Shown here: in pieces, positions 1 through 10,882 of the stretch | Numbering within the stretch: the stretch's first letter is position 1 | Layout of the letters: each line of letters opens with the position of its first letter | DNA from: Monocercomonoides exilis | Taxonomy: Eukaryota; Preaxostyla; Oxymonadida; Polymastigidae | Direction: 5' to 3' | Assembly (NCBI GenBank): GCA_001643675.2 | Contig: LSRY02000035.1 | Location: 248,001-312,000 of the forward strand | Length of the DNA: 64,000 nucleotides | Made by a program: the position numbers and the translations under genes | The notes under the pieces: generated by a model | The model's database searches: none | What the model saw: only the letters and a program-made list of their open reading frames with translations | What the model was told of the DNA's origin: nothing

Positions 1-3000
1 AAAGACAGCTGGTGAATGAATCAGAGGGAGAAGAAGAAGAAGGAGGAGGAAAGGAAGAAGAAGAAGAAGAAGGAAAAGAAGAAGAAGAAGAAGATGAAGA
101 AGAAGAAGAAGAAGATGAAGAAGAAGAAGAAGAAGAAGAAGAAGAAGAAGAAGAAGAAGGAGTAGAAGAAGACGAAGAGGAAGGATTAGAGAAGGAAGAA
201 GAAGAAGAAGAAGAAGAAGAAGAAGAAGAAGAAGAAGAAGAAGAAGAAGAAGAAGAAGAAGAAGAGGATAATGGAGAAGAAGGGAATGTTGGATTGGTAT
301 TTGGATTTGAGCTTATGTTTATATTTGTCAATGGATTAGCACCAGGAAACGGAGAAGAAGAAGAAGAAGAAGAATTAGAAGAAGAAGAAGGTCCTATATA
401 CAAATTCTGCTCTCCAATAGAATCTCCAATAGGCAAAAATGCAACAGTTTCTAAAGTTTCTCTGAGAGAAGGCAAAGAAGTTGATATATTCAGAGGAAAA
501 GGTTTGGATTGGATTGATTCTTTCTTTTGGGGGAGAGAAGAAGAAGAGGAAGAAAAAGAGGAAGAAGAGGAAGAAGAGGAAGAAGAGGAAGAAGAGGAAG
601 AGGAAGAGGAAGAAGAAGAAATGGAAAGAGAGGAAGGTTGGAGATGATGTTTGGAAGAAGATGAGAAGGAGGAGGAGGATGATGAAGAAGGAAAAGGAGA
701 AGAAGAGGAAGAAGAATTAGTTTTTGTATTGTTTGAGGAAGAGAAAGAAGAAGGACTAGATGTTAAAGGAGTATTCAATTGAGTGAAAGCAGATGAATCA
801 AAAGAAGAAGAGGAATAAGAAGAAGAAGAAGGATTATTAGAAGAAAAGGAAGAATGAGAAGAAGAAGGATGAGAAGAAGAAGAAGAAACCATTGAGCTTA
901 ATGCATTAGAAGACAATGATCTGATTGCAGGAGGAGCAGCAGCAGTAGTAGTAGTAGTAGAAGAAGAAGAAGAAGAGATGTCGAAGCTGGAGAGCTGAAG
1001 AGGAGAGGAAGGAATGGCATTAGATGAGGGTGGATAACAAGAAGAGGAAGAGGAAGAAGAAGAAGGAAAGGAAGAAGATGGTGATGAAGGAAATGAAGAA
1101 GGATTAGAAGAAGAAGATGATGATGACGATGACGTATTAATGCTATTTCCCAAAGAAGAATTTGATTTCTTATGAAAATTGCTTGAAGAATACTCCAATT
1201 CCGATGAATTTCTTCTGTGTGATTTTATTCCACTCAGTTTCTCAAATGAAGAAGAAGAAGAAGAAGAAGAAGAAGAAGAAGAAGAAGAAGAAGAAGAAGA
1301 AGAAGAAGAAGAAGAAGAAGAAGAAGAAGAAGAAGAAGAAGAAGAAGAAGAAGAAGAAGAAGAAGAAGAAGAAGAAGGAAGATTTGCAATGGAAGGAAGA
1401 ATTGTCTTGGATGAATGAGAATTCTGTTTGAACTTGCTGAAGGAGAGAGAAAGAGGAGGAACTTGGAAGGAGGAAGAGAGAGAAGAGGAGCGATGGTTGG
1501 AAGGTTGAGAGGAAGAAGAGGAAGAAGAGGAAGAAGAGGAAGAGGATGATGAAGAAGAAGTAACATTTGGTGTTAAAGAGAATAAAGACATTGAAGAAGA
1601 AGTAGAAGAAGAAGAAGAAGAAGGCAATGACAAGTTATTAGCTGAAGCAGTATTAACTGCATTTGAAGCACCTGAAGCAACAAAACAGCTGTTAGGACTC
1701 AAACCACCAAGCTCATTCTTCACAGGCATCATATTCTCCATCGCATTCTTCATCTGCCCTTGTGTTTTCATTGGAGTCAACGAACTCATAGAATTCATAG
1801 AAGTCATTGAATTCTGTGTTTTCATTGAATTAACTGGAGTATTAAATGAATTCAATGAATTTGACATGTTTGTCACATTTGACATGCTTGCAACATTTGA
1901 CATATTTGACATATTCATTGCATTCATTGACTTCTGCATCTTCATTTCTTTCATCTCCTTCATCTCCTTCATCGTCTTTGGTGTTCTTGGTGCCCACTCT
2001 CCTTTCCATGGCTGCCTGGTGATGAACGGGTGCTGCAGCATCTCAAAAGGAGAAGGTCTTTTCCTCGCGTCAATCATCAGGATCGAGCGAATGAAGTGGA
2101 TGAAGCAATGGCGCTGATTGGCTGACTTTGACAGGAGATTGCCTTGTTGCGTGGTGCGTCTGTGGTGCATTTCTATGGTGTCTTCGAGGGTGTTGCCTTC
2201 ATAGGGATAGCGGCGGGGTGGTTTGGATGGAGTGGATGAGGTGGATGAGCTGGATGGGTTAAAGAGTTTGGCGGTTTGCTGGGACTGAGGAGAAGGAGAA
2301 GAAGGAGAAGAAGGAGAAGAAGGAGAAGAAGGAGAAGAAGGAGAAGAAGGAGAAGAAGGAGAAGAAGGAGAAGGAAAAGAATGAGAAGAAGAATGGGAAG
2401 GAGATGAAATGAAGTGAATACATTTGGATTATATATATATTTGAATGCAAAAGACAAATAAAACAAATGTAAGGTGGGGGTTGAATTTATTGATAGAAAT
2501 TGAATGAATTAACGAATAAATAAAATAAAATAAAATAAAATAAAAAACAAAAAACCCACAAACCGCAATATACTCCTCGTAGTTCATCAGCCTCACCCCT
2601 TCCGCACTTGCTGCGTCGTCTATGAAGTACTTCTGGAAGGAAGCGCTTTTCACAGCCAGTTCTGAGGGAATGTTGCCCACGATGCGCTGAATGCGGCAGA
2701 GCTGGTCGTGTTCTGGCTGGCCAGGAAGGAGTGGATGGCCTAAGAAGAGCTCAGCAGCTATACACCCCACACTCCACATGTCGATGGAGAGGGAGTAGCT
2801 GAGAGAGAGGGGAGAGAGGAGAGAGAGAAGAGGGGGAGAAGGGGTTAGAGAGGGGAAAGGTGAGAGGAGAGAGAGGGGAGAGGGGAGATGAGGAAAGAAG
2901 GGGAAAGGAAGGGAAGGTGATTCAGAGAAAGAGAAAGAGAAAGAGAAAGAGAAAGAGAAAGAGAAAGAGAAAGAGAAAGAGAAAGAGAAAGAGAAAGAGA

Positions 3001-3013
3001 AAGAGAAAGAGAA

Positions 3014-3044
<31 letters not shown>

Positions 3045-3072
3045 AAGAGAAAGAGAAAGAGAAAGAGAAAGA

Positions 3073-3122
<50 letters not shown>

Positions 3123-4370
3123 AGAGGAGAAAGAGAGAGAAGGAGAAGAGAAAGATTGGGTGAAATGGGAGGTGGTAAGGAGGGAGGGTGTAGATGGTGA
3201 ATAGAAAAAGAAGAAAAAGATTCCGAAAATGAAGATGATGATGAAGAATTGAATGGAAATTCCAAGAGCAAAAGCAAAGGAAGATAAAATGATAGAGAGA
3301 TATATAGATAGATAGATAGAAGAGTCAAAATTGAAAAAAAAAAATACCAAAGAATAAAAAGAAAATAATTAAGAAAATAATAAAAATAATGTCAATAACA
3401 ATATCAACAATTAAGGAATGCATACGGAAGTCCCAGGAGAACTTCAGGAGCTCTGTAATATCTGCTCTGAATGTACGTGTAAAGTGGGTGGCTCTCAAAC
3501 ACCGCTGAGCCAAAATCAACAACTTTCACTTTTGGCAGAGATCCATCAATAAGAATATTTTCTGGCTTAAGATCGGCATGAATGATCTTCAGACTTCGCA
3601 GCAGGCACATAACATCCAAAACTTGCGCAATGATCTGTAATTATTGTTGTTGTTGTTGTTATTGTTATTTGAAAATATATATATAATTAAATAAAGTCAA
3701 TGAAATTTTAAAGGCAATGACAAAAAATTATTGAAAATATGTTTATTGAGAAAGTGATTATATTCATACAACTGACACTAAACTCAATGAAAATCCTTGA
3801 AAGTGGCCTCGCTTCAAAGTAGTATAAAGGTTTTCTCCTAAAATCTCTGTGACAAAACAAGCATGACCATGGAATACGAAATCATTTACAAGTCTTAAAC
3901 AACGACGTTGATCATCAAAATCTTTTTCTCGTATCTGAAATTTAAAAAAGAGAATTTTGTTATTTTAAAAAATAAAATAAACAACAAAAAAACAATACCA
4001 ATGACAATATTTTCTTTTCGTATTGGGCTTGTCTGGTGTATGCTGGAATATTCTTTATAACCTTTATTGCATAACAACAAAAAGTCTCCATGTCAACGCA
4101 TTTTAAAACTTGTCCGTAACTTCCTTGACCAAGACTCCCTTCAACTAAATATCTTTTACTTGTTCCATCAATAGCCTGTTCCGTATCATATATAATATCT
4201 CCAACACGAAAAACAAAATTTCCTTCTTCATTATCAAGGCCCCTGTTCAATGCTCTTTGAAACGGACTAGTGAGCGCATTTCTATAATTTTTCATTTGAG
4301 GAATATATTTAAAGCTAGGATCGATATGACGATATAATCTTGGCAAAAATAAAGTGGCTTTTTTGAATGT
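1..4370 (-). CDS. YAK1/DYRK-family protein kinase with long serine-rich tail (partial at both ends)
   Basis: A CMGC-group kinase of the DYRK/YAK1 type, which autophosphorylates on tyrosine and phosphorylates Ser/Thr targets. Exons read from the minus strand: 4370-3999, 3934-3770, 3634-3426, 2798-2564 and 2284 to beyond position 1, joined in frame with GT-AG introns. Visible motifs in order: glycine loop GQGSYGQV, catalytic lysine in [14 protein letters not shown] catalytic loop, DFG, the subfamily signature [31 protein letters not shown], and [14 protein letters not shown] at the end of the lobe. The upstream RYLVEGSL and PAYTRQAQ segments favour YAK1 over DYRK1. After the kinase domain comes an Asn/Met/Ser-rich stretch, then more than 500 residues rich in serine that stay open to the window edge. 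The first coding exon lies beyond an AG acceptor at 4371; no start codon could be assigned. The stop is outside the window. Confidence 0.85.
1246..1377. repeat. (GAA)n trinucleotide tract in the YAK1 tail
   Basis: About 44 nearly uninterrupted GAA units. On the minus strand, in the frame of the kinase gene, they read as TCT serine codons, so this is a coding poly-Ser run. Similar shorter tracts fill 30-270 and 540-625. The plus-strand poly-Glu reading is the mirror image. Confidence 0.9.
2285..2563 (-). repeat. YAK1 intron 4 with (GAAGGA)n hexamer and (AAAAT)n pentamer tracts
   Basis: A 279-nt intron between the last two exons in the window (donor GTTTGT, acceptor CTCAG on the minus strand). 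It contains about 14 copies of GAAGGA at 2289-2374 and a short (AAAAT) run near 2520-2545. On the transcribed strand the hexamer tract is a long pyrimidine run directly before the splice acceptor. Confidence 0.7.
2799..3425 (-). repeat. YAK1 intron 3 carrying (GAAA/AGAAAG)n and (TG)n microsatellites
   Basis: A 627-nt intron, far longer than the 50-70 nt typical here. Donor GTATGC follows codon GGA-CTT-CC, and acceptor CTCAG precedes the exon that restores [11 protein letters not shown]. Most of its length is simple sequence: about 145 nt of GAAA/AGAAAG units (2927-3072) and about 22 TG units (3074-3118), so microsatellite growth accounts for much of the extra length. Confidence 0.8.
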
Positions 4371-5117
4371 CTATGAAAGGGCATTTCAACAAAGAATATC
4401 AAAAAAAATAAAGAATTAAATGACTGCAAACTGAAATAGAGCCCCATTTAGAATGCTGCATGAAAAGTCAGGAGAATTATAAAATGACAATGTTCAGATT
4501 TATCGGTCAAATGTTCCAGAAATCTAAAAATTCAACAATTAAAATCAAATTTTTGATAATAAAAAAGTATTTACTTATCAGTTAATGTTGTTATACTGTA
4601 ATTTGATTTAAAATGGTATCAATCGAAATAATTTTATTAGATCTATCCCCTTTTTTGATTTTATTGTATTTTGATAAAAACAAGTCTTCATTTTTTCGTA
4701 AAAAAATGGTTAATAATGTTTATTATTTAATTATTGTTGTTGTATTTACAAATTTAATACTGATGGGTGTATGGTTCCAAAAACAATTATATAAAAAAAT
4801 CATTTTCACTTTTTTCAGAATAAAATTTTCTTTAAAACAAATACACAATAATTCTTTTTTCATTAAAGATAAAATGAAATAATTCAAAAAATTATTATTT
4901 TCAGTATATTTGAATCAATTTATATTTTTGAAGAAAAAGTTATTGTTTGAGAGTCGGAAAGTTCGAATAATAATTTTTTAGTTTTGTTTGAAAAAGGAAT
5001 GGGTAATTGAGCACCAATAAAAATCACTTGAGAATTTTTAAAACAATGTTTCCTTTTCAAGAAAAATAAATTTTCATTTATATCGAAGGATTTTTATAAT
5101 AATTATTATTTGACAAT
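4371..5117. other. AT-rich stretch upstream of YAK1, no gene seen
   Basis: Expected to hold the 5' exon and promoter of the kinase gene, but no start codon in a convincing frame with a GT donor was found. The remaining ORFs are composed of AT-rich codons and look like chance. Confidence 0.4.
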
Positions 5118-5119
5118 TA

Positions 5120-5546
5120 CAGTCAAGCTCGGTTATAATCACAATCCATTTTGCACGATTTTTTGTGATTTTAACCGAACTTGATTATAACCGAAAATGT
5201 TTTTTCATTGAAAAGTTTTTCTGAAAAATATTTTTGAAGAAAAAAAAAGTTAATTTTCAATATTTATTAAAATCCACATATTTGAATCGATTTTTCATTT
5301 TATAAAGTTTTAAAGATAAATATTGTTCATCATAAAGTCGAAAAAACAACTTTCATTTTTACAAAAATTTCAAAATAGACAGAAAAATACCCATTAATTT
5401 TCAAATTTTGTGATTATTCACGATTTTAGTGTGATTATAACCGATGAAATTATACATATAAATATGCAAATTTTATCTATGCACGAAAAAATGTGATTAT
5501 TCGCGGTCTTGATTACAACCGAGGTGATTATAACCGAGATTCACTG
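5120..5546. mobile_element. pogo-like MITE (427 bp) with TA target duplication
   Basis: The ends are inverted repeats: left CAGTCAAGCTCGGTTATAAT, and right, read inward on the other strand, CAGTGAATCTCGGTTATAAT. Both ends are flanked by TA (5118-5119 and 5547-5548). The CAGT terminus and TA duplication are typical of Tc1/mariner-pogo non-autonomous elements. The internal sequence is non-coding, with subterminal GATTATAACCG repeats. Confidence 0.75.
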
Positions 5547-5601
5547 TATATTATTAATCTATCAATTTTGAAAAAACTTTAATAAAATACTTCATCATTT
5601 G

Positions 5602-5805
5602 GCTGATCCTTTTTTATATCACACTTTCGTTCGAGTTTTGATCAAAAATTTTTTCTCAATGGGATTTTGAAAAAATGAACTTAGAATGTTAATTCATATT
5701 GTTCATGATGTTGTTATTGCAGTTACAATTTTTTTTCTAAAATCACATTGAGATGAAAATTTTGATCAAAACTCGAACAATAGAATGATTTCAAAAAGGA
5801 TCAGC
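5602..5805. mobile_element. small MITE (204 bp) with 6-bp target duplication CATTTG
   Basis: The termini GCTGATCC and GGATCAGC form an inverted repeat that extends imperfectly for about 70 bp and shares GTTCGAGTTTTGATCAAAA in both arms. CATTTG occurs immediately outside both ends (5596-5601 and 5806-5811), as expected of a target-site duplication. No coding capacity. Superfamily not assigned. Confidence 0.7.
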
Positions 5806-5862
5806 CATTTGGACAATACACCAAAATTATTAATATTCGTAAAAGAATAATTCGATTTCGGA

Positions 5863-6478
5863 ATTACACCAAAAATAATTCAAAGTCGAAAAACTTTCAA
5901 TAGAAATCGAAAATTTCACTAAAAAATCAACGTTTTAAAAAAAGTTATCCGCAAAAGAAAAATGATATTCTTTTGTTTTCGGAAATATAATCTGCAATGT
6001 TTGTGTTGCTGATTTCTGTAAATTTTGAAGATTTCGAACCAAAATAAACTCAATAATAAACAATAAACAAAAGCTATTACATTTGTTGCCTTCCATTAGA
6101 AATGAGTTTTTTGATATAAAAAACGCGAAATTAGAGAGCCAATATTGCGTGCATCATTCTTCATTAATTGAGAAAAAATAATAACAAATAAATTTTGCCA
6201 ATCTTTTGAAAAGCAGTGTTCTTTCAATTGAAATAAGATCAAAATGTGTCAGTATTTCTCTCATGTTTATAAATTATGTAATTGGACAAAAGAAAGCAAA
6301 GAAAAATATCGGAATAAACATGAAAAATCATTAAAATAACAAATATCATTGATATTTTAACAATCACAATGTTTTTTTGACTTTTATTGATTTTTGTCAT
6401 CTTTTTGAAAATTCGAAGTTTTTCGAACTTTCGACTTTGCTTGAAAGTTTTCCGACTTTGAATAATTTTTGGTGTAAT
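5863..6478. mobile_element. inverted-repeat element (about 616 bp)
   Basis: The left end ATTACACCAAAAATAATTC is matched in inverse orientation at the right end (6455-6478). The arms continue with AAAGTCGAAAAACTTTCAA-like sequence for about 60 bp. A partial duplicate of the left terminus lies just upstream at 5815-5850. No target duplication was recognised and no ORF of note is inside. Confidence 0.5.
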
Positions 6479-7022
6479 GTTTCAAATTCGTTAAAAATTA
6501 ATTTTTATTTGGTAACGATAAAATTTTTGGATTGCTTTATGAATAATTCCCAAAATGTAATTCACTTAGACATTTTTTATATCTAACAACTTTTTTTTCT
6601 GATTTTTCAATTTGATGATTTTCAAAAAAGGAATGAAGCGATTTTGATATAAAAATAATTTTTGTATTTCGAATATCACAAAATTAAAGAAATCGATTAT
6701 TTTACTAAAAATTGAAGCATGACCTTCGATCATGGCATCCTTTTTGATAAGTCCCAAAAACATGATTGAATAATTCAATTTGAATTTTTTTTGTTTCATA
6801 AATTTGTTCAGAATAATGGAACTTGAGGAAAATTCCACTGAAATAAATTCTCTTCATATCTTATTTAAGACATTCAGCAACAATGAAAGCAGTTTACGCT
6901 GGTTGTTCGATAAAAAAATAATTTCCTATTCAAAGAAATGCTCTCAATGCAACGAAGATATGTATTTCTACGCATATCTAACAGGAAGATTTGTCTTTCA
7001 TTGCAGAAAAGCAAATGCAATG

Positions 7023-7717
7023 CAGTCAAAACCGGATATAATCACGTCGGATTAAATCACATTCGTTTATAGTCACATTTTTCCATGCACAGATATTTTT
7101 GGCCAATTTTTCATTTAATTACCATCACATATAATCACAGGGCAGAAAATATATGGGTAATTCTTTTTGAAAAGTCGCAAATGTTTAATTTTTGAATACA
7201 TTAAAAATTTCATATTTTGCTAAAATTTCGGTTCCAGCTCATGCAACTTCACAGGAATGTGTTAAATAGCATTGCCAAATTATTTCCTCCACTTTGGTGA
7301 AGTTGCATGAGCGGGAACCGAAATTTTTGTAAAATATGCATTTTTTAATTTATTTGATAATTAAACATTTGCGACTTTTCAAAAAGAATTACCCATATTA
7401 TCAAATTTTGTATCATAATGGGTGTTTTTTTCAATGAAAAATCGATTTTTTGATCAAAAATTTCAAATTTTCGATTTTTCAAAATTTGGTTTGTATAAGT
7501 TAAAATAATGGATATTCATGAAAAAAATTATTTTCGCAAGTGAAAAATGCGCTTTTACAAAGAATTTCCAAAAATAAAAAAATTTTACACATTACAAAAA
7601 TAAGAATAAATTAATTTATATTTTTTTCTGTGTTGAGTCATATCGCTTTTAATCACAATCGGATATAGTCACAAAAAGATATGCAAAAACCGATGCGATA
7701 ATATCCGATTTAGACTG
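7023..7717. mobile_element. MITE inserted in the Merlin transposase
   Basis: The ends are inverted repeats, CAGTCAAAACCGGATATAAT on the left and CAGTCTAAATCGGATATTAT on the right, matching for about 35 bp with mismatches. They resemble the termini of the element at 5120-5546, so this is probably another pogo-like MITE, longer and more diverged. A clean TA duplication is not visible (TG left, TT right). Its position splits an otherwise alignable transposase. Confidence 0.6.
7151..7398. repeat. foldback hairpin inside the MITE
   Basis: Two arms of about 100 bp (7151-7253 and 7297-7398) are imperfect inverted copies, including GGGTAATTCTTTTTGAAAAG and GCTCATGCAACTTCAC, separated by about 45 bp. 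They could form a long hairpin. This may be a separate element nested in the MITE or part of its own structure. Confidence 0.65.
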
Positions 7718-8806
7718 TTATTCAATTTTCATAAATACTCCTTTTTGCCGTGGAAAAGCAAAAATTGAACTTTTGTTACTATCTATTTTGTTATTTCACT
7801 TAGGCCTGCAGCAGCTTCAGGCCAGATCTCTTACAGATCTTGGTGAAAAAATCACGGGGGAATTTTATGCAATTTGCACGAAAGCTTGTTATTCGGAATT
7901 CTACTTGAAAAAAGAAAAACTAGGAGGTTTTGGAAAGGTTGTCGAATTGGATGAATGTTTGTTACGGAAAAGGAAGTGTCATAGGGGCAGATCCAAAAAG
8001 CAGGTTTGGATATTTGGAATCTAAGAAAAAAATCCTTTGGGAACCAAAGTATTTATTATTCCAATGAAAAAAAGGGATTCAAAAACTCCGCTTTATATTA
8101 TCACAAAAAAAGTTGAGCCTGGGACAATGATATATTCAGATTGTTGGAAAGCTTTCTCAAAGGTGTTTGAGCTTGGTTTTGGGAGCGAAACAGTTGATCA
8201 TCGCAAGGAATTTAAAAAACAAAATCACAAACCGTCATACATATAACATCGAAGCTGTCTGGAGAAGGTTAAGAAGGTCATTGCCACCAAATGGAACTAG
8301 ACTACGTCACATTGAAGATCACATTGCTTCATTAAAATTGTTAAAAATAGAGAAAAATTTAGTACAGAAGTTATTTGAAATTGTTTTTGAATATAATTTC
8401 GAGAAATAAGAGAAAACATACGATGAAGTTAACGAAATAAGTGAAGATGAAATTGAAACAGCAACGAGCAGCATTTTATCCGTTTGAACAGATGATACAG
8501 ATGCCACAGTTTATTCGATTGAGAAAAAAACGGAAGATGATAGAGTTAAAGCTTCCAGTTGGGAAGAATCTGATACAGTTTAATTATTTGAACTTTAATT
8601 TGTTTGTACGAAAAATTCCATTTCAAAGCTCATTAAAAAAATCAGAAAACTTAAAATTTTTATATTATATAAAGAATTCGATCAAAATGGATGCTATGAT
8701 CTTTACCCATGCCAAAATTGGAAATTTTCTGTATTTTTTCAAAGAAAATTTTTAGAATTTTTGAAACTGAATATTAAGTAATTTATTTTATTCAAAAGAA
8801 ATAATT

Positions 8807-10023
8807 GTGTCAACTTATTAATGTAATTTTTCACCTTATTGGCACTTTTTAGGTTTTTGCTTGCCAATAACTGATAAGCGTTGAATGGCTTTCAGTGAAT
8901 TAATTATTCTTTTTAACCAGTAAAATACTATTTATTTATTGTTTCATTTTTTATTTAAGTTTTTCACATATCGAGAAATTACGTTTTTTTGAATAATTTT
9001 AAAAGACTTTTACTAGCCAACCAATTAGGCAACTCATTAGAAATTTGTGACTTGTTCTGAATAGAATTTGCTTCGAACTATTAACCGTTAAATTCTTTAA
9101 TAAAGCAATTTCTTTTTTTCTTCAGTTTTTCACATTTTTTTGTCAACATGCAAGAACAAAATTGTTTATTTCTTTGTTGAAATTATGAAGTGATGATAAA
9201 ATTAAACATTGATATTTTCTATTGATCTTGAACAACAAAATGCGAACAACCAAAAATGATCTGAGATCACTTTTTTTGTTATTTTGATGAGTTCTTCACA
9301 ATCAGAAAATATTCTCATTCAACTTTTAATGCACTTCAATATTGGAGTGTTTGCTTTTCATATCAAATTTTCTTTTTTTTTAATTTCATAATTTTAACAA
9401 AGAAATAAACAATTTGGTTCTTGCATGTTGACAAAAAAAGGTGAAAAACTCAAGAAAAAAGACATTGCTTTATTAAAGAATTTAACAGTTAATAATTCGA
9501 AGCAAATTCTATTCAAAACAAGTGGGTGATAATTTATGAAATCATATTTTTTCGAAGCAAAATTTTGGTACAAAAAATTCGTAATGAATTTCTGTCAATA
9601 AACACAGAAAAGAAATAACTTCAACAAAAAACATCTCTGTCTCTCTTTTTCATCAACCATTAACTTTTAAAACCGATTGAAAAACATTTAATATTTCTAA
9701 GAGAATTATTTGCCAATAACAATGTATTTTCATAATTATCCACACCCCGAAAAAAGTTATGATTTCAAAAATAATCACCCAAGACATAAATTTCTTGTGA
9801 GTTGCCTTATTGGTTGGTAAAAGAACTATTAAAATTTGCAAAAAAACATAATTTCTCGACATGTAAAAAACGAAAATAAAAATTAAAACATTAAATAAAT
9901 AGAACTTAACTGGTTTAAAAGAATTATAAAAGAGCTGAAAGCCATTCAGCGCTTTTCAGTTGTTGGTAGTCAAAAACAAAAAATGTTCCAATAAGGGAAA
10001 AAGTCCCATTAAAAAGTTAACCA
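8807..10023. mobile_element. foldback element, diverged copy of the 41.5-kb palindrome family
   Basis: Left end GTGTCAACTTATTAATG and right end (inverse) TGGTTAACTTTTTAATGGGA. The arms share long inverted blocks, for example TGAATGGCTTTCAG, CAAATTCTATTC and GCATGTTGACAAAAAA. The termini and internal blocks such as TTTTTGCTTGC and ACATCGAGAAAT-like sequence match the 41549-42554 element. The right arm is lengthened by a nested MITE (9524-9780). No protein-coding content is supported. Confidence 0.7.
9524..9780. mobile_element. nested MITE (257 bp) in the foldback arm
   Basis: The termini GGGTGATAATTTATGAAATC and, inverted, GGGTGATTATTTTTGAAATC form an inverted repeat of about 22 bp. Removing it restores alignment of the right arm of the foldback element with its left arm, which defines both boundaries. 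No convincing target duplication. Insertion order: foldback first, then this MITE. Confidence 0.65.
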
Positions 10024-10375
10024 TATTCCGCTTTTTGCGGTGATGAGGAAGATTTTGAACGAGCTATGAAGCTCCAGCAAGTGGAGAACACGAACATCTT
10101 CTCACTCTGCTCTGATTTGGTGGAGCCATCTCTTTCTTAATTATGTATCACATCTATTTGGATGTGCCAGAAGGGGCTGGAAGGATGCGTGCGAATGCTT
10201 GAGGGATGTAACTTTTGTGTCAGCGAATGTGATTTAATGCACCTCTTCATTTGAGACTGCAGCATTTGTATCCGCGCTGGCAGACGTTTGTTTGCAACCA
10301 GTTTGCGTAGAGAAGGCGATTGAGATGAGCTGAAGAAGAGGAAGTTCCACTATTTGGAGCCAGGACACAGAAGCT
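10024..10375. other. short open fragment downstream of the foldback, unassigned
   Basis: A 39-codon open stretch (10022-10138, plus) containing DEEDFERAMKLQQVENTN has protein-like composition but no start and no continuation. It may be the end of a gene destroyed by the foldback insertion. The rest shows stops in all plus frames and no recognisable feature. Confidence 0.3.
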
Positions 10376-10882
10376 GTGCTGTTTGCGAGGGAGATGGGGG
10401 CAGTTGATGAAAAGAAAGAAGGAGAATTGAAGGGAGGAAGAGGAGGAAAAAATAATAAGAGAGGAGAAGGAGGAGGAGGAGGAGGAGAAGAAGAAGGAGA
10501 AGGAGAAGGAGGAGGAGGAGGAGGAGGAGAAGAAGGAGAAGGAGAAGGAGGAGGAGGAGGAGGAGAAGAAGAAGAAGAAGGAGAAGGAGAAGAAGAACTA
10601 TTAATCCAGAAGCTGAAAGCAGAGAAAAGAGAAGCGGAAGAAGAAAGAATAAGAGAAGAGATGGACATACAAGGAGACAGGCTGATAGAGAAAGTGGTGA
10701 GAGGGAGGAAGGCGATGAAGGAAGAGAGGGAGATGGAGAGGAGGCTGAGGAAGATGGTGGAGAAGGAGAGGAAGGAGAGGAGAAGGAGAGAGAGAGAAGA
10801 AGAAGAAGAAGGAAGAGAAGGAAGAGAAGGAGAAGGAGAAGGAGAAGAGGAAGAGGAAGAAGAAGGTGAAGAAGAAGAATAA
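10376..10882 (+). other. purine-rich low-complexity region with an open frame
   Basis: A plus-strand frame is open for 168 codons but begins with Gly/Glu repeats (GGA/GAA units at 10460-10600). Only the second half (LLIQKLKAEKREAEEERI, then basic/acidic heptad-like sequence) looks like a possible coiled coil. The opposite strand is also open with Pro/Ser. No ATG, splice site or homology supports either reading, so coding status is unresolved. Confidence 0.3.

Larger units (their letters stand above)
6816..8409 (+). pseudogene. Merlin-type transposase remnant (ISXO2-like DDE)
   Basis: Starts with MELEENSTEINSLHILFKTF, comparable to the KLFKTF start of the second copy, then a zinc-ribbon-like part (CSQCNED, FHCRK). 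The MITE at 7023-7717 interrupts it. The frame resumes near 7735 with helical sequence, then VVELDECLLRKRKC and WIFG (first catalytic Asp region), MIYSDCWKAF (second catalytic Asp region) and NIEAVWRRLRR (third catalytic residue region). In-frame TAA at 8022 and a frameshift near 8230 also disrupt it. Order and spacing match the DDE_Tnp_IS1595 (ISXO2-like) fold used by Merlin transposases. Clearly non-functional. Confidence 0.75.
6735..8694 (+). mobile_element. decayed Merlin DNA transposon, interrupted by a MITE
   Basis: The region contains a broken transposase related to the one at 18.8 kb. Candidate terminal inverted repeats are GCATCCTTTTTGAT at 6735 and its inverse ATCAAAATGGATGC ending at 8694. 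A 695-bp MITE sits inside the coding region. Merlin elements are the eukaryotic relatives of the IS1016/IS1595 group of bacterial insertion sequences. Confidence 0.6.

Noticed and set aside
12-647. Plus-strand poly-Glu protein
   Set aside because: It is the complement of the serine-codon tail of the minus-strand kinase gene, which has motif support; the plus frame has none.
1162-1431. Plus-strand Lys-run and Glu-run ORFs over the GAA tract
   Set aside because: Pure frame shadows of a trinucleotide repeat.
10234-10668. Minus-strand Pro/Ser ORF
   Set aside because: Overlaps a repeat open on both strands; neither strand has independent support.
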